Positions 5,157 to 9,650 of a stretch of 9,650 nucleotides of DNA are shown piece by piece. Numbering within the stretch: the stretch's first letter is position 1; every line of letters starts with the position of its first letter. This DNA comes from a bacterium UBA7470 (lineage in GTDB: Bacteria; Pseudomonadota; Gammaproteobacteria; Burkholderiales; Burkholderiaceae_C), in contig DLPA01000226.1 of the NCBI GenBank assembly GCA_002479815.1, positions 1 to 9,650 on the forward strand, read 5' to 3'. Position numbers and translations under genes: made by a program. The notes beneath the pieces were generated by a model that was given only the letters and a program-made list of their open reading frames with translations, was not told where the DNA came from and did no database searches.

Positions 5157-7631
5157 ATGTCTTTCTACGATACGCAGCCTGTCGGGTTGAATGAGGACAA
5201 CCCGAATGCCTTTTGGTGGCCGACACCCCCTTTTGCTGCCTATCCCAAAGTGCAACATTCAATCGGGCCACTGCCCAGCGGCATTGAGGGACTCAACGGC
5301 AAGCCCAACCGCATTCATTTGCTGCGTTTTGACATAGGACAAGAGCACATCACCGTCCACCCCATCGGCAGCAGCAAAGCGATTGCCATTCGATTCAATC
5401 AATTTCGCAGGCTGAGTCTGGACGACCCGATACAGCCAGAGCCTGTATCGCAAGGCGACCCCCACGCTCAATTGTTGAACCACCACCCGGAAACCATGTT
5501 CAGCGTCCGCTATCAAAGCGGGGAGGAATTCAAAGGCGTGACCGTCGGCCATGTTGAAATGAAGCAGGGCTTATTTCTGTTTCCGCCATTGGATGCAGCA
5601 GGGGCAACTTCTCGGGTCTTTATTCCGAAACATGCCTATCAATCCTTCACAGTGGGGGGCATGGTCGGCGAGATTTTGGTTGAACAAGCCAAAGTAACTC
5701 CCAATCAGGTCAACCAAGTCATTGCAGAACAAGACGAAATACGCCAGCGTAAACTGGGCGATGTTTTGTTGAGTCGGCAAGTCATCTCACCAGAACAACT
5801 GCTCGAGGCCATCGATATGCAGGCCCGATTGCCCGTGGTCCGCTTGGGTGAGGCCTTGCTGGCATTGAGCATGATTACAGAGTCTCAGTTGGAAGAGGCC
5901 TTGCGCTTGCAGCGTCAAGAAAAAGGCATTCCACTGGGGGAGTTGTTGATCCGCAAAGGCTTCGTCACCCGCGAAAACCTACAAACTGCGCTGGCCCGAA
6001 AAATGGGCTACCCCTTGGTTGATTTATCCTCGTTTCCGGTGGAGGTGGAGGCGGTGCGTGCGATTCCTTCCCACGTGGCGGCTCGCTTGCACATTGTGCC
6101 TCTGATGCTGCGCAATGGTCGCCTGGTCATTGCGATGGAAGATCCCACACGCCGTGCTGTGATTGTGGAGCTGGAGTTCTTGACCCAGTGCCGAGTGGTA
6201 CCTACTTTGACAAAGATAGGCACATTGGACGCAGGCATCAGCCGCGCCTATGAAAAGCTGGGGTTGCGGGGCGTCAGGCTGGGTGGGACGAATGGCAGCG
6301 ATGCGCCATCCAGCGGTGTGTTACTTCAGTCCTTAGAACAAGACTCTTCGAATACTGAAGACGAGACAGTTGAAAAATCCATCGAGCAAAACGACAACTC
6401 TTTGGTGCGGCTGATCAACAACATCATCTTGGATGCACATACCCAAGGGGTTTCCGACATCCACATCGAGTGTCCTGCAGGGCGAGAAAAAATCCGCATT
6501 CGTTTTCGCAAAGATGGGCAGTTAAAGCTCCACATGGAGCTGCCGCCTTCGTATCGGGCTGCTGCGGTGGCTCGCATCAAAGTGATGTGCGACTTGGATA
6601 TTTCGGAGCGTCGCCGCGCCCAAGATGGCAAAATTAATTTCTCCAAATTCGTCCCCCAGCTCAAGCTAGAACTGCGAGTGGCCACCATCCCTACAGCCAA
6701 CAATTTAGAGGATGTGGTGCTGCGCTTGCTCGCCTCCTCGAAACCACTGCCCCTGAACGCGATTGGCTTATCTGCATCGAACTTTGAACGACTCAGCAGC
6801 GCCGTGCAACGGCCTCATGGGATGGTGTTGTGTGTGGGGCCTACAGGCTCAGGCAAAACCACAACCCTGCACTCTGCACTGGGCGCTATCAATAAGCCTG
6901 AGACCAAAATTTGGACAGCCGAAGACCCGGTCGAGATCACGCAGCCAGGGCTGCGCCAAGTGCAAGTCAACCCCAAAATTGATTGGACCTTTGCCAAGGC
7001 CTTGAAATCGTTTTTACGAGCCGACCCTGACGTCATCATGGTGGGCGAGATTCGGGACGTCGAGACAGCCCACATGGCAATTGAAGCATCTCTGACGGGT
7101 CACTTGGTGCTCTCGACTTTGCACACCAACAGTGCCGCAGAAACCGTGACGCGCCTGTTGGACATGGGCATGGACCCATTTAACTTTGCAGATTCTTTGC
7201 TGGCAGTGCTGGCACAGCGGCTGGGCCGACGTTTGTGCATGCAGTGTCGCACCGTCAGCAATGCCACGCCAGAGCAAAGCGAGGAACTGTTGCACGATGC
7301 CCTGCACCCATATCCACCAGAGTACCGTCCCGATCCAGCTGTCTTGCTCGCGCAGTGGCAAGCGCGTTTTGGTATTGATGGACACTTGATGCGGTACCAC
7401 AGTGCGGGCTGCGAGGCCTGTGATGGTCGAGGCTATAAAGGCCGTGTTGGGTTCCATGAGCTGCTCACGGTGTCGCGTGATGTCAGGCGAATGATCCAAC
7501 AAGGCGCCAGAGCTGAAGACCTGCAACAACAGGCCATGAAAGAAGGTATGTTGACCTTGCGTCAAGATGGCATTGAAAAAGTGCTGCAAGGCCTGACCAG
7601 CCTCGAAGAAGTCCACGCCATCAGCAACTGA
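5157..7631 (+). CDS. GspE/PilB-family secretion or pilus assembly ATPase with N-terminal extension and MshEN-like repeats
   Basis: A hexameric cytoplasmic ATPase of the type II secretion/type IV pilus extension family. I chose the ATG at 5157 because GGAG at 5145-5148 lies eight bases upstream; the frame also opens at a GTG at 5127 and an ATG at 5151. In the resulting 824 residues, about 1-165 is an extra domain I do not recognise. Residues 170-282 hold four MshEN-like repeats with a 30-residue period, and MshEN modules can bind cyclic di-GMP. The catalytic core has Walker A GPTGSGKT (561-568), the Asp box EDPVE (589-593), Walker B DPDVIMVGEIRD (623-634), the His box GHLVLSTLHTN (648-658) and a zinc site of C694-x2-C697 with C752-x2-C755. 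No other pilus or secretion genes are adjacent except the divergent comEA, so the partner machine (PilB-like versus GspE-like) cannot be decided here. Length exceeds PilB and GspE because of the extension. Confidence 0.93.
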   Translation: MSFYDTQPVGLNEDNPNAFWWPTPPFAAYPKVQHSIGPLPSGIEGLNGKPNRIHLLRFDIGQEHITVHPIGSSKAIAIRFNQFRRLSLDDPIQPEPVSQGDPHAQLLNHHPETMFSVRYQSGEEFKGVTVGHVEMKQGLFLFPPLDAAGATSRVFIPKHAYQSFTVGGMVGEILVEQAKVTPNQVNQVIAEQDEIRQRKLGDVLLSRQVISPEQLLEAIDMQARLPVVRLGEALLALSMITESQLEEALRLQRQEKGIPLGELLIRKGFVTRENLQTALARKMGYPLVDLSSFPVEVEAVRAIPSHVAARLHIVPLMLRNGRLVIAMEDPTRRAVIVELEFLTQCRVVPTLTKIGTLDAGISRAYEKLGLRGVRLGGTNGSDAPSSGVLLQSLEQDSSNTEDETVEKSIEQNDNSLVRLINNIILDAHTQGVSDIHIECPAGREKIRIRFRKDGQLKLHMELPPSYRAAAVARIKVMCDLDISERRRAQDGKINFSKFVPQLKLELRVATIPTANNLEDVVLRLLASSKPLPLNAIGLSASNFERLSSAVQRPHGMVLCVGPTGSGKTTTLHSALGAINKPETKIWTAEDPVEITQPGLRQVQVNPKIDWTFAKALKSFLRADPDVIMVGEIRDVETAHMAIEASLTGHLVLSTLHTNSAAETVTRLLDMGMDPFNFADSLLAVLAQRLGRRLCMQCRTVSNATPEQSEELLHDALHPYPPEYRPDPAVLLAQWQARFGIDGHLMRYHSAGCEACDGRGYKGRVGFHELLTVSRDVRRMIQQGARAEDLQQQAMKEGMLTLRQDGIEKVLQGLTSLEEVHAISN

Positions 7632-7659
7632 GCCATCATTTGCGGGCGTGCCAGAAACC

Positions 7660-7691
7660 AAAACGGCCTGCTGTTCTCGGTAGGCCGTTTT
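7660..7691. terminator. Bidirectional hairpin terminator
   Basis: Perfect 10-base arms AAAACGGCCT (7660-7669) and AGGCCGTTTT (7682-7691) flank a 12-base loop. Each strand reads A-rich, GC stem, T-rich, so it can end both the ATPase transcript and the converging transcript of the exported protein. It lies 28 bases past one stop and 33 bases past the other. Confidence 0.88.
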
Positions 7692-7724
7692 GCTTATATG
7701 CGCTTGCTGTCTGCGCGTTGCAGT

Positions 7725-8384
7725 TCAGCACGCGCGGTAGCGCACACGTTGCTTAGGATCGGCTGTGGGAGGATTGATACATTGCCAAATGGGGGCAGAC
7801 AGCTGGGCAGGTGCGCCGTTGACTGTGGCCCCTACGCCGGCATTGGGAATACACATCTCGGTATCGCTGCTGCCATCTGCATTCAGTGTCACTGTGGCGG
7901 CAAACTGGTGCAGTGGGGTGGAGATGGTGTAAGTCTGCCCACCGACTGTGACTTGCAAGTTCTCTGCTTGTGCAAAACCACTCGCCTGTATCGTGCCTGT
8001 TGGAGGTGTGCCACTCAGCGACAGGGCAAAGTTACCGCGTCCTTGTGCTGCCGAGTAAATCGGCCCTCCATTGAGTTTGACCTCTAGTCCCAAACAAGTG
8101 GAGGACGTAGCAGGGACAGTCACCGCGTTGAAGGTGGTGGCTGCTGTATACAAATAATCCATGCTCAAACTGGTGAAGCCTGCGCCCAGTGCCACATTCG
8201 TACACACCTGCGCAGGGCTGTTGCCGTAACGAGTGAGGGGGCCGAAAGTAATCGTGCCCGTCATCGGGGCCATGAGCGCGTGCGTACCTGTAATGGGCAC
8301 ACAGGTATTGCCCAAACTTTGGGCAAATACACTGGACGAACCGAGGCAAAGAAAGGTAAAAAGGGTGCGTTTAAGGTGCTTCAT
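7725..8384 (-). CDS. Exported six-cysteine protein of unknown function
   Basis: Unrecognised 219-residue protein. It opens with a clear signal peptide: MKHLKR, a hydrophobic core at about 7-16, and likely signal peptidase I cleavage after VFA at residue 21. The mature part is small-residue-, Thr- and Gly-rich and probably beta-stranded. It has six cysteines (28, 61, 97, 178, 202 and 219, the last being the C-terminal residue), enough for three periplasmic or extracellular disulfides. The ATG at 8382-8384 is supported by AGGAAG six bases upstream. It is convergent with the ATPase gene, sharing the terminator at 7660-7691, and lies downstream of vapBC on the same strand after 95 bases. The sequence gives no basis for a specific function; a secreted or surface structural protein is a guess. 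Confidence 0.85.
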   Translation of the reverse strand: MKHLKRTLFTFLCLGSSSVFAQSLGNTCVPITGTHALMAPMTGTITFGPLTRYGNSPAQVCTNVALGAGFTSLSMDYLYTAATTFNAVTVPATSSTCLGLEVKLNGGPIYSAAQGRGNFALSLSGTPPTGTIQASGFAQAENLQVTVGGQTYTISTPLHQFAATVTLNADGSSDTEMCIPNAGVGATVNGAPAQLSAPIWQCINPPTADPKQRVRYRAC

Positions 8385-8415
8385 GACATGCTTCCTGATA
8401 CGTTAACAACCATAT

Positions 8416-8460
8416 AAAAAAACGGGCGTGGTGTCCAAACCGTCCTGAGAGATTACACCA
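8416..8460 (-). terminator. Possible weak terminator after vapC
   Basis: Downstream of vapC the minus strand has GGTGT...ACACC arms with a 20-base interior, then CACGCCCG and seven T residues (8416-8422). The arms are short and not adjacent to the T run, so termination here is doubtful. The same run could be part of the promoter spacer of the exported-protein gene. Confidence 0.25.
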
Positions 8461-8479
8461 AAGTTTTTTCAATGTGCAT

Positions 8480-8950
8480 TCACACCTCAAGCCCCCCTTG
8501 CTCCATCGCCTTGGCTGCGGGTTGATGCTGCCTCAGCTGGCTCATCCAGTCTTCGAATTGCAGAGAGGGGACGCGCTCAAAGTGTCGGGTGTTGTGGGTG
8601 ACGAGGATGAGGTTTTCTGCCAAGGCATGGGCTGCAATTTGCGTGTCCATGTCACCAATCGGCGTGCCTTGTTGCTTCAAGTGGTGTCGCAACACCCCAT
8701 ACTGATCGGCAGCAGCGATGCCCCATTCAATGGTAGGCAGACGCAGCAAAAAAGCATCAATCAGCGCACAGCGGCGGTCTTGCGGCGGCAAGGCTTTTTG
8801 ACCAAAACGCAACTCAGCGCGAGTAATGGCTGAAATGGCAACAGCGTATTGCCGCAGTTCTGCATTCAGGCGTTCTTCCAAGGCAGCGGATGAGCGGCGC
8901 AAGTAATAGCTGACGATGTTGGTGTCCAGCATATAACGCATGCCCCTCAC
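8480..8950 (-). CDS. vapC: VapC toxin, PIN-domain ribonuclease
   Basis: PIN-domain endoribonuclease of a type II toxin-antitoxin pair; this VapC subtype is known for cleaving tRNA or other RNA when freed from VapB. Conserved parts in the 156 residues are MLDTNIVSYYLRR with D9, the ITRAELRFG block with E46, the IGDMDTQIAAHA block with D100/D102, and LVTHNTRHFERVPSLQFEDW near the usual family end. The GTG start at 8948-8950 overlaps the VapB stop as GTGA and has GAAGGAG seven bases upstream; an ATG at 8939-8941 is a less likely start. After the LQFEDW block there are about 20 further residues whose last part (KAMEQGG) copies the Pgi C-terminus. That tail comes from a 28-base repeat of the pgi 3' end, so the toxin carries a non-native extension. 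The catalytic residues look intact. Confidence 0.93.
   Translation of the reverse strand: MRGMRYMLDTNIVSYYLRRSSAALEERLNAELRQYAVAISAITRAELRFGQKALPPQDRRCALIDAFLLRLPTIEWGIAAADQYGVLRHHLKQQGTPIGDMDTQIAAHALAENLILVTHNTRHFERVPSLQFEDWMSQLRQHQPAAKAMEQGGLEV
8485..8512. repeat. Copy of the pgi 3' end fused to vapC (left direct repeat)
   Basis: This 28-base stretch matches 9291-9319 except for one C fewer in the C run (six instead of seven). It forms the last codons of vapC. With its partner it brackets the vapBC pair as direct repeats, which suggests recombination or insertion at the pgi terminus. Confidence 0.85.
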
Positions 8951-9216
8951 TTGCAGTCTCCTTCACCCCAATCTTCAAAGGGATTGGGGCGGTGCGCATC
9001 GTCGCGGGGTTGTAAAAACTCGTCTGAAGGCGCAACGGATTGCAATTGCGCAAAAAATGCGTCCAACTCATCGGCTTTCGGTTTGGGCTGAATGGTGATG
9101 ATGCCATTCGTGGATTTGCTGACCCATACCTCGTGAGTGTCCAGCCGAAAGGCTTTGGGCAGCCGTATGGCTTGGCTATTGCCGGTGGTGAAGACTTTGG
9201 CGGTGGCGAGTGACAT
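8947..9216 (-). CDS. vapB: VapB antitoxin, AbrB/SpoVT-type
   Basis: Antitoxin that binds and blocks VapC and represses its own operon. The N-terminal swapped-hairpin DNA-binding domain (about 1-45) contains TGNSQAIRLP at 11-20, the hallmark of this family. The C-terminal half (46-89) is acidic and probably wraps the toxin, ending near NPFEDW. I chose the ATG at 9214-9216 because GGAG lies six bases upstream. The ATG at 9220-9222 touches that site directly, and a TTG at 9253-9255 would add unlikely hydrophobic residues. The resulting 89 residues are within the usual antitoxin range. The gene overlaps vapC by four bases, giving coupled translation. It lies downstream of pgi on the same strand but probably has its own promoter near the tandem repeat at 9234-9257. 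Confidence 0.92.
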   Translation of the reverse strand: MSLATAKVFTTGNSQAIRLPKAFRLDTHEVWVSKSTNGIITIQPKPKADELDAFFAQLQSVAPSDEFLQPRDDAHRPNPFEDWGEGDCK

Positions 9217-9233
9217 ATCCATCTCCAAAAAAT

Positions 9234-9257
9234 AGATACAAAAACAGATATACAAAC
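9234..9257. promoter_or_regulatory. Tandem 12-base repeat, candidate VapBC operator
   Basis: AGATACAAAAAC (9234-9245) is followed at once by AGATATACAAAC (9246-9257), agreeing at 10 of 12 positions. It lies 8 to 31 bases upstream of the vapB ribosome binding site, where VapBC complexes normally bind to autorepress. A -10-like TATATC occurs inside on the minus strand. Function is inferred from position. Confidence 0.45.
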
Positions 9258-9290
9258 GACTTTAGCACAATAAAGCCCCTACCGCTTCCC

Positions 9291-9319
9291 CCTCAAGCCC
9301 CCCCTTGCTCCATCGCCTT
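9291..9319. repeat. pgi 3' end (right direct repeat)
   Basis: This is the original copy of the repeat, covering the last codons and stop of pgi. It has seven Cs where the copy at 8485-8512 has six. The extra base puts the pgi stop codon in frame, whereas in vapC the frame is shifted past it. Confidence 0.85.
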
Positions 9320-9650
9320 CGCCATCGTCTTGCCCAGTTCTACGCCCCATTGGTCGTAGGCGTTGATGCCCCAGATGGCGGCTTGGGTGAAGACTTTGTG
9401 TTCGTACAGCGCGATGAGTGCGCCTAGGCGGGCGGGGGTGAGTGCGTCCAGCCAGAGGATGCTGTTGGGCACATTGCCGGGGAAGCTGCGTTGGGTGACG
9501 AAGGCTTGCGCGGCTTCCTCGCTTGCGCCTTCGGCTTGCAGGGCGGTCAGCGTGTCGGCCTCGTTACGGCCTACTGCCAAGGCTTGCGCTTGGGCGCGGA
9601 GGTTGAGGTTGACGACGCGGTGATGCTCGGCAGCCAAGGGCAGGGCGCTG
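9293..9650 (-). CDS. pgi: Glucose-6-phosphate isomerase, C-terminal part, cut by window edge
   Basis: Pgi interconverts glucose 6-phosphate and fructose 6-phosphate in glycolysis and gluconeogenesis, in the cytoplasm. The visible 118 residues hold the C-terminal part of the sugar-isomerase domain: HHRVVNLNLRAQAQALAVGR, then GNVPNSILWL, YEHKVFTQAAIWGINAYDQ and WGVELGK. The stretch GINAYDQWGVELGK is the second Pgi family signature, and its Lys is the conserved active-site lysine. The protein ends with AKAMEQGGA; the frame has no stop up to the right edge, so the 5' part lies outside the window. An apparent internal start near 9637 is only the first start-like codon in the visible frame. The short tail is usual for bacterial Pgi. 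Its last 29 bases are duplicated at the end of vapC. Confidence 0.95.
   Translation of the reverse strand, partial: SALPLAAEHHRVVNLNLRAQAQALAVGRNEADTLTALQAEGASEEAAQAFVTQRSFPGNVPNSILWLDALTPARLGALIALYEHKVFTQAAIWGINAYDQWGVELGKTMAKAMEQGGA

Noticed and set aside
7014..7661. 215-residue open frame opposite the ATPase 3' end
   Set aside because: It is antisense to the Walker B, His box and zinc site and also runs into the terminator stem; no independent motifs.
8385..8460. Glycine-riboswitch-like fragment CTCTCAGGACGG upstream of the exported protein gene
   Set aside because: Only a short resemblance; the conserved core segments and paired helices of a glycine aptamer are absent, and the gene has no link to glycine.
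8485..9319. Transposon or integron cassette carrying vapBC
   Set aside because: The flanking direct repeats are real, but there are no transposase, integrase or terminal inverted repeats, so only a recombination event at pgi is supported.

Overview
The window looks like chromosome of a Gram-negative betaproteobacterium, probably Burkholderiales. This rests on the overall gene set (RtcR/RtcB, ComEA, a GspE/PilB-type ATPase, Pgi), moderately high G+C coding DNA and AT-rich intergenic stretches. The species cannot be fixed from the sequence alone.

Left third (1-4764): an RNA-repair (rtc) locus built around a divergent intergenic region at 2086-2288. To the right runs rtcR, a sigma-54 activator with an N-terminal CARF sensor. 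An integral membrane protein of unknown function overlaps its 3' end. To the left runs a two-gene unit: an unrecognised 551-residue protein with a His/Cys cluster, then rtcB, the 3'-phosphate/5'-OH RNA ligase, cut by the window edge. A sigma-54 promoter matching 15 of 16 consensus positions lies just upstream of the 551-residue gene, so the circuit can be read directly: damaged RNA sensed by RtcR, sigma-54 activation, then the unknown protein plus RtcB.

Middle (4761-7691): comEA, a small exported helix-hairpin-helix DNA-binding protein, converges on the membrane-protein gene with a 4-base overlap and diverges from a large GspE/PilB-family ATPase. The ATPase carries an unrecognised N-terminal domain and four MshEN-like repeats spaced exactly 30 residues apart. 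A bidirectional hairpin terminator separates it from the next gene.

Right third (7725-9650, all minus strand): an exported protein with six cysteines in its mature part, a vapBC toxin-antitoxin pair, and the 3' end of pgi. The 3' end of vapC is a near-copy (28 versus 29 bases, one C fewer) of the 3' end of pgi. VapC therefore ends in Pgi-derived residues read past the Pgi stop in a shifted frame. This suggests vapBC entered by recombination at the pgi terminus.

The most novel content is the rtc locus: the unknown sigma-54-controlled partner of RtcB and the membrane protein coupled to rtcR. The pgi/vapC repeat is also notable.
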